A DNA stretch of 64,000 bases from Staphylococcus equorum (GCF_029024965.1 NZ_CP118982.1:2294001-2358000), one strand, 5' to 3'. Positions 42,840 through 53,124 are shown, counted from the first letter of the stretch. The notes: generated from the letters alone by a model not told the origin. Translations and numbers: made by a program.

Positions 42840-43076
42840 ATGACTTATTTAATCATTATTTTATTCGCTGTTTTAATCATGTCATTAGTTTTAAGTTATT
42901 TTTGTTTTAAAGAAAGTAAAGCTGAAATTGACCAAAGTAAACAAGCGAAGCGTAGCGAAAACGAAAGAATAGGCGTAAAGCAACAGTCACATAAAGTACT
43001 AACCCTAGCCATCGTGTTACTTGTTTTCAGTGTACTCGTTTTAATAGGTATTATTTGGATTCTAATAGCAATGTAG
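42840..43076 (+). CDS. Small two-helix membrane protein, function unknown
   Basis: The 78-residue protein has one hydrophobic segment at residues 2-22 and another at 52-77, joined by a charged, Gln- and Lys-rich loop (ESKAEIDQSKQAKRSENER). GAGAGGG precedes ATG at good spacing and a terminator follows, so it is likely a real gene. I do not recognise the family. Confidence 0.65.
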   Translation: MTYLIIILFAVLIMSLVLSYFCFKESKAEIDQSKQAKRSENERIGVKQQSHKVLTLAIVLLVFSVLVLIGIIWILIAM

Positions 43077-43122
43077 ATTCATTTATAAAAATTTAAAATG
43101 ATTTAAATTTCCAAATATATTT

Positions 43123-43157
43123 AAAAGACGACCTTTTAGTTATAAGATCGTCTTTTT
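43123..43157. terminator. Bidirectional terminator
   Basis: AAAAGACGA pairs with TCGTCTTTT between the small membrane protein gene and the converging SRPBCC gene. Confidence 0.75.
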
Positions 43158-43178
43158 TGTATGCGATAAGCAGCTTTT

Positions 43179-43664
43179 TTACTTGTCATTTTCTAGTTTT
43201 ATTTGCGCTTCGATAACTTCATTTTTACTATCAAAATCATAATTTTGAGAATTGAGCGGTTTCCCCGTTTCTACAATACTTTTTATACTTTCCATATGGA
43301 ATTGCCAACCTGCAAAATCTATGATGATGTGTGGAAATTCAAATGGTAAATATTCAATAAATGTTAGTTCCGTTTGTTGAACTTTGTTATTTAATTCAAA
43401 CTTCACATTCCCAATATCCCATGTAAAGCCAATCGTCTTATTTTCTTCAAGATGTGTGATTGTCATTTCTAAATCGTCTTCTTCCTCTAAATGGAAGTAC
43501 ATTTTTCCATTCACTTCTCTTTTTTCAAATGACAATTGTGGAAACCATTGCTGTATTCCTTCAGTAGTACTCAAATAATTAAATATCGTTTCCTTATCTC
43601 CATCTATATCTATTTGCAATGTTTGATAAACGCCTTGTCCATCTTTTGAATATTGTGTTTCCAT
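43179..43664 (-). CDS. SRPBCC family protein (AHSA1-like)
   Basis: The 161-residue START-like protein shows the AHSA1 pattern: ETIFNYLSTTEGIQQWFP near residue 25, then MTITHLEENKTIGFTWD, and W near 118 in the C-terminal helix. Such proteins bind hydrophobic ligands; the role is unknown. It is a single gene with AGGAG before ATG. The following 418 bases up to the desaturase start at 44083 are AT-rich, and I see no gene or clear regulatory site in them. Confidence 0.8.
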   Translation of the reverse strand: METQYSKDGQGVYQTLQIDIDGDKETIFNYLSTTEGIQQWFPQLSFEKREVNGKMYFHLEEEDDLEMTITHLEENKTIGFTWDIGNVKFELNNKVQQTELTFIEYLPFEFPHIIIDFAGWQFHMESIKSIVETGKPLNSQNYDFDSKNEVIEAQIKLENDK

Positions 43665-44082
43665 ATTTAAAGTTCTCCTCTCAATTCAAATATTATCTAG
43701 GAAAAATTTAAATTCTTAATTCTTCATGCTAATTTACCTAGACTCATTTAATACGTTTTACCCTTTTTCGTTATAAACTATTACTAATTCACATATATTT
43801 ATTATGTGTCTCAACCAAATTTAATATGAGTAAAAAACTGAAATGACGCTATCCATGACCATTTAATTAGCTGCAATAGAGAATTAAATTTACCTATATT
43901 TTTCTCTTCACTCCCTTCTTTAATGCATCTTTTGCGTTTTCAAATTTCTCATTATTTTAAATTTTTCAATTTTTTTGTATAAATGTTTGTAAATTTCTAT
44001 TTATTTATATACACTTAGTGAAATACTGGTGAGAGTATGTACTCTATTTTCAACTTATTCAGTAAAAGAAAGTTAGGTGTAT

Positions 44083-45090
44083 ATGGAAAAAGATAAGAAA
44101 AAGATGTTGAACAAAATGGTAAAACCTTTCGCAAAAACTAACTACACAAAAAGTACAATACAAATTATAAATACATTACTTCCTCTTATTGCAATTTTAG
44201 TAGTAAGCGGACTTTTATATAATGTGCATTGGTCATTAGCAATTATTAGTAGTATATTCGCGTCTATATTTTTAATTAGAACATTCATCATTTTTCACGA
44301 TGCTTGTCACGGATCATATTTAAAAAAACAAAAGCACAATGATTTACTCGGAAACGTAACTGGTTTCCTTACGCTGTTTCCTTACAGAAAATGGCGTAGA
44401 GAACATTTAATTCACCATGCTGGTAGCGGTAATTTAGAAAAACGTGGTATCGGTGATATCTGGGTTATGACAGTAGAAGAATATACAGAAGCATCTAAAT
44501 TCCAACGTTTAACGTATAGAATTTATCGTAACCCACTTGTGATGTTTGTATTAGGACCGTTCTTCTTAGTATTTATTTCTAATCGCTTTAATTCTAAAGA
44601 CGCTAAAAAGAAAGAACGTATCAATACTTGGATGAACAACATTTTATTATTAGTCGTATACGGTGGTCTAATTTATCTATTAGGCGTAGGTCATTTCTTT
44701 GCAGTATTTGCACCAATGATCTTCATTGCTGGCATGTTAGGTATTTGGTTATTTTACATCCAACATACATTTGAAGATTCTTATTTCGAAGAAGCTTCTG
44801 AATGGGACTATGTAAAAGCAGCAATTGATGGTAGTTCGTACTATAAATTACCAAAAGTACTACATTGGGTTACAGGAAACATAGGTTATCATCATGTACA
44901 TCATTTGAATCCTAGAATTCCTAACTACTCTTTAGAGGAAACACATGAAACTGTTACACCTCTACATCATGCAACATCTATTACGCTTAGAGAAAGTCTG
45001 ACATCATTAAAATTCAAATTATATGATAAAAGTCATAAACGCTTTATCACTTTTAAAGAATTTTCACTTAGAAATAAACAACCATCATAA
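44083..45090 (+). CDS. Membrane fatty acid desaturase
   Basis: The 335-residue membrane di-iron protein has the three histidine boxes HDACH (about 76), HLIHH (about 111) and HHVHH (about 274), with four to five hydrophobic segments. It is most like bacterial acyl-lipid desaturases of the Bacillus Des type. ATG at 44083 is chosen; an in-frame GTG lies two codons upstream. It differs clearly from the desaturase at 8137 and lies in the intact half of the window with its own strong terminator, so it is likely the housekeeping one. Confidence 0.87.
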   Translation: MEKDKKKMLNKMVKPFAKTNYTKSTIQIINTLLPLIAILVVSGLLYNVHWSLAIISSIFASIFLIRTFIIFHDACHGSYLKKQKHNDLLGNVTGFLTLFPYRKWRREHLIHHAGSGNLEKRGIGDIWVMTVEEYTEASKFQRLTYRIYRNPLVMFVLGPFFLVFISNRFNSKDAKKKERINTWMNNILLLVVYGGLIYLLGVGHFFAVFAPMIFIAGMLGIWLFYIQHTFEDSYFEEASEWDYVKAAIDGSSYYKLPKVLHWVTGNIGYHHVHHLNPRIPNYSLEETHETVTPLHHATSITLRESLTSLKFKLYDKSHKRFITFKEFSLRNKQPS

Positions 45091-45114
45091 ACACTTAATA
45101 TTCAAACAAACAAC

Positions 45115-45153
45115 AAAGGAGAAGTGCTTGTTAACCCAAGCACTTCTCCTTTT
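45115..45153 (+). terminator. Terminator after the desaturase
   Basis: AAAGGAGAAGTGCTTG pairs with CAAGCACTTCTCCTTT, 24 bases after the stop, and also faces the converging mmuM gene. Confidence 0.88.
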
Positions 45154-45177
45154 TCTATTTTGAAACTTCAATTTTAG

Positions 45178-46080
45178 TTAACTCATGCTATGTTTAATCT
45201 TTTTAATGTCCTCTGGTGTTGTTTGACAACATCCCCCTATAATTTGAACACCTTCCATTAACCACTTCGGAACTTGTTCAATAATTTCATCACTGTTAGC
45301 ATCATTTTCCCATTTTTTGCTATCCGCATTATAATGAGAACCTCCATTAGGATACAACGCAATTGTCTGACTCAAACTAGCTAATCCTTTGTCTAATGAT
45401 CGATTGATTCCTTTAACTGAAGAACAGTTAATACCAAAAATCGGAATAATAGTGCCCTTCTGTTTAATATAATCAATTAGTTTCTCGAATTCTGTTCCAT
45501 CTGATAAATTTCCTGTGTCATCGACAGTTACAGAGATCCAAAATGTTTGTTCTTCGGTATAACTCGGTATAATATTTTCTATAATTGCTTGAATCTCTTC
45601 AAAATTAGGAACAGTTTCAAACACAAAATCATTTATCCCTCTTGAAATCAAAGCGTTTATGCGTTGTTCATGAAATTTAAAATAGGCTTCTCGACTTATT
45701 ACATAATTCCCTGTATATTCTGAGCCGTCGCTTAAATATGCGCCATATGGACCCAAACTACCTACAACCACTTGATTATTATTTGTTGCATCCATAACTT
45801 GCTCTACCGCTATTGTAAAAAGGTCATCAATTTCCTCATTCTGCATTCCTATATCTGTAAATGTTTGATAACTTGCTTGATATGTACTTGTTAAAATAAT
45901 GTCGGCACCTGCATTTGTAAAATCTTGATGGGCTTGCTTTATTTTAATTGGTTGATGTCTAAGTACTTCACTAGACCATAACGAAGAATTCAAATCACAA
46001 CCAGCTTGTTCTAATGTAGTTGCTAGTCCGCCATCTAAGACAATTGGAGATTGTGTTTTCACTTTTTCTAACAGTCTCAT
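45178..46080 (-). CDS. mmuM: Homocysteine S-methyltransferase
   Basis: The 300-residue TIM-barrel protein starts with the family motif VLDGGLATTLEQAG and carries the zinc-binding cysteines of GINCSS (about 224) and GGCCQTTPEDI (about 288). It transfers a methyl group from S-methylmethionine to homocysteine, giving two methionines. It directly follows the permease gene mmuP with no gap, the normal mmuPM operon. Confidence 0.93.
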   Translation of the reverse strand: MRLLEKVKTQSPIVLDGGLATTLEQAGCDLNSSLWSSEVLRHQPIKIKQAHQDFTNAGADIILTSTYQASYQTFTDIGMQNEEIDDLFTIAVEQVMDATNNNQVVVGSLGPYGAYLSDGSEYTGNYVISREAYFKFHEQRINALISRGINDFVFETVPNFEEIQAIIENIIPSYTEEQTFWISVTVDDTGNLSDGTEFEKLIDYIKQKGTIIPIFGINCSSVKGINRSLDKGLASLSQTIALYPNGGSHYNADSKKWENDANSDEIIEQVPKWLMEGVQIIGGCCQTTPEDIKKIKHSMS

Positions 46081-47418
46081 CTATACTCCTCTTTTCTTAT
46101 TAAATTTAACAAAATAATAAATTAACGCAATCGCTGCAAATGGTAGCCCGAAATAAAGTGCAGGTGCTTGATTAGGATCAAAAAGCATTCCAACACAAGA
46201 AATTAAGCATAATATAAACCCAATAATTGGAATCGATTGGTGTACTTTTAAGCTTCGGTCAATTTTTTTAGCATTAAAATATGCAATACAGATACTCATC
46301 CACACGATAACAACTGCTAAACCAGCAATTGAAACTAGAATTACATATAATGTATCTGCTACATACACGCTAGAAAATAAAGCCAATAAGCCACCAATCA
46401 TGCTAAATAATGTTGCATTCACTGGCATATGATGTTTATTTAGCTTTCCAAACCATTTAGGAAACACACCTTCATTCGACAAACTCCAAATCATTCTGCT
46501 CGCAGCATATAACCCTGAATTAGCTGCAGATAACAAAGCTGTTATAATCACTAAATTCATAATGTCACCCGCATAAGGGATTCCCATTTTTTGAAAAATA
46601 ACAACAAATGGACTTTCTAATGACTTACCTTGATAACTTGGTATTAAAATAGAAATAATAACCATCGTACCTATAAAAAAGACAATAAGACGCCATAACG
46701 TTGCTCTAATCGCTTTGGGTATTACTTTTTCAGGATTCTCTGTTTCACCAGCAGCAATGCCGATTAATTCAGTGCCACTAAATGCATAATTCACAGCTAG
46801 CATTGTTAAAAACACAGAACCTATACCATTAGGAAAAGTAGGATTCGTATATCTATCAGCAATTGTGTTTAAACCTCCATAACCATCGTAGTGAATAAAT
46901 CCGATAATTACCAAAAGACCTAAAATAATAAATACGATAATCGCAATAACTTTTACTAAAGAAAAATAAAATTCAACTTCTGCATAAAACCGTGTCGATA
47001 TAATATTAAATAATAAAATTAATATAATTGCAATCGTAGCAAAAATATAAACGGGGGTTTCAGGCATCCATTTCTGCATCAAAATACCCACTGCTGTAAA
47101 TTCAGAACCTAATGCTACGGTCCAAGTTAACCAATAAAACCATGCTACGATATATCCAACAGATGGATGAATGTAAAGACTTGCATATGTATGAAATCCA
47201 CCTGTAACAGGATGTTTGATCGCTAATTGCCCTAGACATAACATAACGAGATAAACTAAAATTGAGCCAATTAAATAAGATAGTACCGTTCCAAATGGAC
47301 CTGCTTGTTGCAAAGTATATCCAGAACTTAAAAATAATCCTGTTCCAATAACACCACCAAAGCTAAGTAACATAAGATGACGTTGTTTCATTGCACGTTT
47401 AAATGATGGTTGTTCCAT
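46081..47418 (-). CDS. mmuP: S-methylmethionine permease
   Basis: The protein (445 residues from the chosen start) is a 12-span APC-family permease with the signature FGGVIGTGLFLSSGYTLQQAG near the N-terminus and the ETENPEKVIPKAI loop after helix 6. Coupling to mmuM identifies S-methylmethionine as the probable cargo. ATG at 47418 is chosen because AAGGAGAAC precedes it; the frame extends to a TTG at 47439. A CodY-like box lies 57 bases upstream. Confidence 0.9.
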   Translation of the reverse strand: MEQPSFKRAMKQRHLMLLSFGGVIGTGLFLSSGYTLQQAGPFGTVLSYLIGSILVYLVMLCLGQLAIKHPVTGGFHTYASLYIHPSVGYIVAWFYWLTWTVALGSEFTAVGILMQKWMPETPVYIFATIAIILILLFNIISTRFYAEVEFYFSLVKVIAIIVFIILGLLVIIGFIHYDGYGGLNTIADRYTNPTFPNGIGSVFLTMLAVNYAFSGTELIGIAAGETENPEKVIPKAIRATLWRLIVFFIGTMVIISILIPSYQGKSLESPFVVIFQKMGIPYAGDIMNLVIITALLSAANSGLYAASRMIWSLSNEGVFPKWFGKLNKHHMPVNATLFSMIGGLLALFSSVYVADTLYVILVSIAGLAVVIVWMSICIAYFNAKKIDRSLKVHQSIPIIGFILCLISCVGMLFDPNQAPALYFGLPFAAIALIYYFVKFNKKRGV

Positions 47419-47474
47419 TAATGTTCTCCTTATCTTCAAGTTCTACACTTTTTAAATATAATTATTCATTCTAT

Positions 47475-47489
47475 TAATTTCTGAAAATT
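47475..47489. promoter_or_regulatory. CodY-like box upstream of mmuPM
   Basis: TAATTTCTGAAAATT differs at two positions from AATTTTCWGAAAATT. CodY control of methionine-related genes is plausible; no SAM riboswitch or T-box is visible in the 287-base gap. Confidence 0.5.
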
Positions 47490-47705
47490 TAGTCAATGTA
47501 TTTTTTTCTCAATTCACTTCCCGCTCATATATATTGTCTTTAATGATTCTTTCGTTTTCAAAGAGAATTTCATCTATTTATTCACTGAATTTTCAAACTT
47601 TTATAAAAATTCAATCTCTAGTATTGATTTTCAGTCGTAAAGTCTATAACATTTATAGATAAGTAAGTACAAATATTATAAGTAATAGATAGAGGGGAAA
47701 ATATA

Positions 47706-48950
47706 ATGACAGAACATAATGACTTAGTGAAATCTACCCAAGAAATTACAAAAGAAGCATTACATAAATTAGGCTTTGACGATGGCATGTATGATTTAAT
47801 CAAAGAACCTTTAAGAATACTAGAAGTCCGTATACCCGTCCGCATGGATGATGGTACTGTTAAAACTTTTACCGGTTACCGTGCGCAACATAATCATTCT
47901 GTTGGTCCTACTAAAGGTGGCGTACGTTTCCATCCTGATGTAAATAAAGAAGAAGTTAAGGCACTTGCAATGTGGATGACGATGAAATGTGGTATTACTA
48001 ACTTACCATTTGGTGGTGGTAAAGGCGGCGTCATCTGTGACCCACGTCAAATGAGTAATCAAGAGCTTGAAAATCTATCTCGTGGTTTTGTTAGAGCTAT
48101 ATCACAATTCGTAGGTCCTGCGAGTGATATCCCAGCACCAGATGTTTATACTAATCCACAAATCATGTCTTGGATGATGGATGAATACAGTAAAATTAAT
48201 CGTTCAAATGCTTTTGCCTTCATCACTGGTAAACCACTCTCTTTAGGTGGTTCAGAAGGTCGTAACCGTGCCACTGCGCTTGGTGCTGTAATTACTATTG
48301 AAGAAGCAACTAAACGTAGAAACATTGATATCAAGGGGTCTCGTGTTGCGATTCAAGGATTTGGTAACGCTGGTAGTTTTATTGCCAAAATCTTACATGA
48401 TATGGGAGCAAAAATTGTAGCTATTTCTGAAAGTTATGGCGCTTTACATGATCCAGATGGTTTAGATGTTGACGAGCTTGTAGAGCTTAAAGAAAAACAT
48501 GGCCGTGTTACACACTTATTTGAGGGCGTCATCCCTAATAAAGAATTATTTGAAGTCGACTGTGATATTCTTATCCCAGCTGCATTATCAAATCAAATTA
48601 CTGAAGAAAACGCACATGACATTAAAGCAAGCATCGTTGCAGAAGCAGCGAATGGTCCTACGACAAAAGAAGCGACACGTATATTAACAGAACGTGGTGT
48701 GTTACTTATACCTGATGTACTTGCGAGTGCTGGTGGTGTAACTGTTTCTTACTTCGAATGGGTACAAAATAATCAAGGCTATTATTGGTCTGAAGAAGAA
48801 ATAAACAGTCTACTCCGTGAAAAAATGGTAGAAGCATTCAATAAAATCTATGACTTAGCTGAAAGTAGAAAATTGGATATGCGTTTAGCTTCCTATGTTG
48901 TAGGTATCAAACGTACAGCTGAAGCTACACGTTTCCGTGGTTGGGCATAA
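47706..48950 (+). CDS. gluD: NAD-type glutamate dehydrogenase
   Basis: The 414-residue hexameric-type enzyme has the substrate segment [16 protein letters not shown] with the key Lys, the following FGGGKGGV loop (about 112-119), and the Rossmann motif GFGNAGS (about 219). It deaminates glutamate to 2-oxoglutarate and is the normal GudB/RocG-type catabolic form. GAGGGG precedes ATG. It lies beside a ureohydrolase gene that could feed ammonium or glutamate metabolism, but each has its own terminator. Confidence 0.93.
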   Translation: MTEHNDLVKSTQEITKEALHKLGFDDGMYDLIKEPLRILEVRIPVRMDDGTVKTFTGYRAQHNHSVGPTKGGVRFHPDVNKEEVKALAMWMTMKCGITNLPFGGGKGGVICDPRQMSNQELENLSRGFVRAISQFVGPASDIPAPDVYTNPQIMSWMMDEYSKINRSNAFAFITGKPLSLGGSEGRNRATALGAVITIEEATKRRNIDIKGSRVAIQGFGNAGSFIAKILHDMGAKIVAISESYGALHDPDGLDVDELVELKEKHGRVTHLFEGVIPNKELFEVDCDILIPAALSNQITEENAHDIKASIVAEAANGPTTKEATRILTERGVLLIPDVLASAGGVTVSYFEWVQNNQGYYWSEEEINSLLREKMVEAFNKIYDLAESRKLDMRLASYVVGIKRTAEATRFRGWA

Positions 48951-48989
48951 ATTTTCACAATATATCAATGTGATAAACATTGTCTTTTC

Positions 48990-49019
48990 AAAAGCTACAC
49001 CTTCATTGGTGTGGCTTTT
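48990..49019 (+). terminator. Terminator after gluD
   Basis: AAAAGCTACACC-TTCATT-GGTGTGGCTTTT with T-tract. Between it and the next gene is AT-rich DNA with a partial CodY-like stretch (AATTTTCTGAT, near 49152). Confidence 0.82.
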
Positions 49020-49226
49020 TATTATTATATTTATCTATACAGCTTCCAACAATTCTTCCTAATCCTTTTCACCCACCCTTTCCTCTTCATAATCTAATAA
49101 AAATTTATAAATAATCCTCTAATTCATATATATTTTGAATTATTCAATCAGTGAATTTTCTGATTTATTTGAAAAATAAAAAAATACTCTATATAATTAT
49201 CTACAATAAAGGGGAGGATATAAATT

Positions 49227-50171
49227 ATGAAAAATAACATTTATGGGAATACACCATGTTTTTTAAATAGTAAAAATTTAAATCAATCAAATACTTTAGA
49301 TACAGATGTAATTGTATATGGAGTACCTTTTGAAGGCGAAAGCACTTGGGGAGATTATACAGGTGTAGAACTTGGTCCAAAGCAAATTAGACTGTCCTCT
49401 GCACGTTACAGTCAATATCTACCAGAACTAAACCACATTGATATTAGTGAACACTTATCTATGGGGGACGTCGGTGATGTGCCATTTGTCGCTCATGACA
49501 ATAAAGAAAGCTATGATAACATTACAGATTTCACTAAAAAACTATGGGAAAGTGAAAAATTCTTAGTTGGCTTTGGCGGCGAACACGGTGTCACTTATCC
49601 TATTCTTAAATCATTAACAGAAACTGGTAAAAAAGTCGGCATCATTCATTTAGATGCACATTATGATAATATGCCAGATTATGAGGGTGAAGCTTATGCC
49701 CGTAATACACCTTTCATGAGACTTTATGAAACAGACGGTGTACGTAACGAAAGCATTATTCACACTGGTATTCACGGCCCGAGAAATCATCCATCAACAG
49801 GACGTTACGCTGAAGAAGCTGGTGCCGTAACGATAACAATCAATGATATCCGTGAATCAAATAATATAAAACAGTTTGCCCGTGACATCTACGCTCAAGC
49901 AAGTGCCGATGTAGATGTCGTATATTTAACAATATGTAGTGACGTATTGGATTTCGCTTATAATCCAGGTGGACCTGTCGATGGTAATGGTCTAACGTCC
50001 TATGAATTATTAACGATGATTCACGAATTTGGTGCGCTCGGCCTATGTGGTATGGATTATGTAGAAGTTTATCCTATGAAAGATGCCAATCAGAATTCTG
50101 CCCATTTCGTTTCTACAGCAGTATTATATGTACTTGCTGGCCACGTCGCTTATTTAAATAAATTAAAATAA
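49227..50171 (+). CDS. Ureohydrolase (agmatinase/formimidoylglutamase-like)
   Basis: The 314-residue arginase-fold enzyme carries metal-site residues His120 (GGEHG), Asp143, His145 and Asp147 (HLDAHYDN), and Asp239 (TICSDVLDFAYNPG). The first Asp of the usual SxDxD motif is Cys237; I recall the same Cys in staphylococcal HutG, so this is a subfamily trait. Substrate could be a guanidino or formimino compound. It is followed 16 bases later by an NRAMP-like transporter gene, so the pair may import and hydrolyse one compound. No hut or rocF genes are near. Confidence 0.8.
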   Translation: MKNNIYGNTPCFLNSKNLNQSNTLDTDVIVYGVPFEGESTWGDYTGVELGPKQIRLSSARYSQYLPELNHIDISEHLSMGDVGDVPFVAHDNKESYDNITDFTKKLWESEKFLVGFGGEHGVTYPILKSLTETGKKVGIIHLDAHYDNMPDYEGEAYARNTPFMRLYETDGVRNESIIHTGIHGPRNHPSTGRYAEEAGAVTITINDIRESNNIKQFARDIYAQASADVDVVYLTICSDVLDFAYNPGGPVDGNGLTSYELLTMIHEFGALGLCGMDYVEVYPMKDANQNSAHFVSTAVLYVLAGHVAYLNKLK

Positions 50172-50187
50172 TCTGAGGAGTGGTTAA

Positions 50188-51411
50188 ATGTTTAAACACG
50201 CGGGTAAGATTTTACGATCGCTTGGCCCTGGTATGATTATCACTGCTTCATTCATTGGCCCTGGTACAGTAACAACCATGACTCAAGGTGGCGCAGGATT
50301 TGGCTATAGTTTACTATGGGCAGTTGTCTTTTCAATCATCGCCACGATCGTGTTACAAGAAATGATTATTCGTTTATCTCTCGTTACACGTGAAGGCTTA
50401 GGTGAAGCAATTCAAGATTTATTTTCTAATAAAATTGGTAAGCTAATCATCGTGTGGTTCACACTCATTGCTGTAACCATTGGGTGTGCTGCCTATATTA
50501 GTGGTGACTTGATTGGAACCTCACTTGGGGCATCTTACTTACTTAATTTACCTGAGAATTGGGTTGCTCCAGTTATCGGCGTTATTATATTACTCATTGG
50601 ATTATTTGGTAACTATAAATTTTTAGAAAAAGTTATGCTTGTACTTATGGTTATCATGGGCGCAATATTTATCACTACGATGATTGTTATAAAACCAGAT
50701 GTTATGGGCATTTTAAAAGGTGCCTTCATTCCAACAATACCAGATGGTTCTATTCTTACTGTTATCGCTCTAATCGGTACAACCGTTGTGCCATATAACT
50801 TTTTTATCCACTCAACAGCTGTACACGAACGTTTTAATGGTGTTAAGGAGTTGAAATTTGCACGTTGGGATACAATTATTTCAATTACTGTCGGTGGTGT
50901 GATTTCTGCTGCAATATTAATTTCAGCAGCCACTTTAATTAAAGGTGAAGAAGTATCAAGTGTCATTCAACTTGCTGGACCGTTAGAACCTGTTCTTGGC
51001 GATGCTGCACCTATAGTGATTAGTGTTGGGTTATTCGCTGCAGGTCTGTCATCAGCCATTGCTTCTCCAACGGGTGCCGCTGCAACAATTAGTAGTCTAC
51101 TCGGTTGGAAAGGCGGCATGCAAAGCAAGAAATACAAACTTGTCTTTGTTGTGATTATCATTATTGGAATTATTACTTCAGCACTTGGTTTTGAACCGCT
51201 TCAAGTCTTACTTATTGCGCAAGCGTTAAATGGTATGATTTTACCTATTATTGCAATACTTATCTTTATTATTATTAATAAGAAAAATCTAATGGGCCGC
51301 TTTGTAAATACACTTTGGCTCAATATTATCGGAGGACTCGTTGTTTTAACCGTTTCCTTCTTAGGTATCTATAGTTTTATCGATGCTATAACAAGTTTCA
51401 TTTCAGGCTAA
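50188..51411 (+). CDS. NRAMP-like transporter lacking the canonical metal-binding motif
   Basis: The 407-residue, 11-helix protein has the NRAMP frame (GPGMIITASFIGPGTVTTMT in helix 1; TVVPYNFFIHS in helix 6). The metal-binding DPGN of helix 1 is GPGT (residues 24-27), and the helix-6 MPH is VPY (201-203), so the Asp, Asn and Met that bind Mn or Fe are all gone. NRAMP-related proteins without these residues transport Mg or organic solutes rather than transition metals (established in outline). Being coupled to a ureohydrolase, it probably imports that enzyme's substrate. AGGAG precedes ATG. Confidence 0.85.
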   Translation: MFKHAGKILRSLGPGMIITASFIGPGTVTTMTQGGAGFGYSLLWAVVFSIIATIVLQEMIIRLSLVTREGLGEAIQDLFSNKIGKLIIVWFTLIAVTIGCAAYISGDLIGTSLGASYLLNLPENWVAPVIGVIILLIGLFGNYKFLEKVMLVLMVIMGAIFITTMIVIKPDVMGILKGAFIPTIPDGSILTVIALIGTTVVPYNFFIHSTAVHERFNGVKELKFARWDTIISITVGGVISAAILISAATLIKGEEVSSVIQLAGPLEPVLGDAAPIVISVGLFAAGLSSAIASPTGAAATISSLLGWKGGMQSKKYKLVFVVIIIIGIITSALGFEPLQVLLIAQALNGMILPIIAILIFIIINKKNLMGRFVNTLWLNIIGGLVVLTVSFLGIYSFIDAITSFISG

Positions 51412-51424
51412 ATTTATTTATAAC

Positions 51425-51474
51425 AATAACCCAGATGTAAAGTATCATCACTGATATATTACTTCTGGGTTATT
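51425..51474. terminator. Bidirectional terminator
   Basis: AATAACCCAGA pairs with TCTGGGTTATT, with further inner pairing (GTAA/TTAC), between the converging transporter and araB genes. Confidence 0.8.
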
Positions 51475-51495
51475 TTAATTAAACATTTAATTCTC

Positions 51496-53124
51496 TTACA
51501 TCAATTTTGCAACATCACGCATAATGCTCGCTTTTTTATAGCCATGTAAGTCATGCAGTGATTGATATGCGTTAAATAACTTTTTATAGATTTCCACTTT
51601 ATCCGGTTGAGGTTCAACAGTATATAATACGGGTTCTTTCATTGCTTCGACCGCCTCACTAAAGTCCGTATGCGCCCCACCACATATTGCGCCTAAAATA
51701 GCTGCGCCAATTGCTGGTGCATATTCGCTATCAATAACCGTCACTCGTTTGTTCAGCACGTTCGCATAGATATCCATGAGTAATGTATTCTTTTTAGGAA
51801 TACCACCACAAGCAAATACATGATCCACTTCCATATGCCATCCTTCATACTGTTGCATAATCATTTTAGTACCAAATGCGGTTGCCTCCATGTACGCACG
51901 ATAAATTTCTTCATGTTTCGTATGTAATCCCATGCCAAATAAGCAACCTTTCAAATTACTATCACTAAGTACACTTCTATTGCCGTTGTGCCAATCTAAT
52001 GCGATAAGTCCACTTTCGCCAGGGTATAGTTTAGCGGCCTTTTCATTTAATAATTCAAAAATTGAAATATCGCGTAACTTCGCCTCTTTGACATCATCAT
52101 ACGGCGTTTGTTTCGCCACGTACTCAAATAAGTCACCTACAGCAGTTTGTCCTGCCTCGTATGCATAAAGTTCTGGAATAATGGCACCTTTAACTGAACC
52201 AGAAATACCAGGCACCTTATGTTGTTCTTTATTAAGCATTAAATGACATGTACTTGTGCCCATAACCATAGTCATTTCTTTATCTCTTTCTGAACCTATC
52301 CCTAATAAGCTTGCATGTGCATCTATAATAAATGGACTAACTTGCGTTTCTGGTGAAAGTCCCAGTTTATCTGCCATTGTCTGACTAACCTTACCTACAG
52401 TTTCACCTATATTAACGACCGGTGCTTCCACTTTCTCTCTTACAATAGTAGATAAATCATTATCTACTTTATCAAACAAATCATAATGGAATCCTGTGTC
52501 CGCTTCCCAAAACGATTTAAACCCTAAGCCACAATTTGATCTGACGTTTTGATCAGTGAGTCGATTGACAATCCAGTCCCCCGCCTCCATAATATACGCA
52601 CTCTCAGCTATCACTTCAGGCGCCTTATTGTTTACTTCCATAATCTTAGGTATCATCCACTCACTACTCACATTAAAGCCATAAAAGCCTAACCAACGAT
52701 TCTTCTCTTCAAGTGCAGTCTTAAATAATACATCTGCCTCGTCTTGCGCACCATGATGCTTCCATAATTTAACGTAAGCGTGTGGATTATCTTTAAATCC
52801 TTCCTTATTATGAATAGGCTCCATATTTCCATCCACAAATACCACAGTTGACGATGTAAAATCTATACCGATACCGACAATTTCGTTTGGCGCAATTTGT
52901 GTTTTTGCTAAAATAGCTGGAATGCCTTCTTCAATGACTTCCATATAATCATTCGCATTTTGTAATGCATAACTTTGAGGTAGTTTTTGACCATCAAGTT
53001 CTCCTTCTATCGTGCCATGTGTATATGTTTTAATAAATTGCTCTACAATTTCACCATTCTCTGTATTTATAAGAAAGGCTCTACCTGAACCTGTTCCAAA
53101 ATCTATCCCTATACTGTAAGCCAT
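51496..53124 (-). CDS. araB: Ribulokinase
   Basis: The 542-residue FGGY kinase matches AraB in length and motifs: IGIDFGTGSGRA at the start, GIDFTSST near 85, FIIDAHASLLG (catalytic Asp, about 270) and ACGGIPKKN near 440. It phosphorylates L-ribulose. Neither araA nor araD lies beside it; S. aureus also has a lone araB near ilvE. A cre site lies 30-45 bases upstream of the start, so it is probably under CcpA control. Confidence 0.92.
   Translation of the reverse strand: MAYSIGIDFGTGSGRAFLINTENGEIVEQFIKTYTHGTIEGELDGQKLPQSYALQNANDYMEVIEEGIPAILAKTQIAPNEIVGIGIDFTSSTVVFVDGNMEPIHNKEGFKDNPHAYVKLWKHHGAQDEADVLFKTALEEKNRWLGFYGFNVSSEWMIPKIMEVNNKAPEVIAESAYIMEAGDWIVNRLTDQNVRSNCGLGFKSFWEADTGFHYDLFDKVDNDLSTIVREKVEAPVVNIGETVGKVSQTMADKLGLSPETQVSPFIIDAHASLLGIGSERDKEMTMVMGTSTCHLMLNKEQHKVPGISGSVKGAIIPELYAYEAGQTAVGDLFEYVAKQTPYDDVKEAKLRDISIFELLNEKAAKLYPGESGLIALDWHNGNRSVLSDSNLKGCLFGMGLHTKHEEIYRAYMEATAFGTKMIMQQYEGWHMEVDHVFACGGIPKKNTLLMDIYANVLNKRVTVIDSEYAPAIGAAILGAICGGAHTDFSEAVEAMKEPVLYTVEPQPDKVEIYKKLFNAYQSLHDLHGYKKASIMRDVAKLM

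Noticed and set aside
47419-47705. SAM riboswitch or T-box before mmuP
   Set aside because: No long leader with conserved stems or terminator is visible; only a CodY-like box.
49227-50171. Asp-to-Cys change (Cys237) in the ureohydrolase metal motif as a novel active site
   Set aside because: I recall the same Cys in staphylococcal formimidoylglutamase (TICMDV pattern), so it is a subfamily feature and not new in itself.
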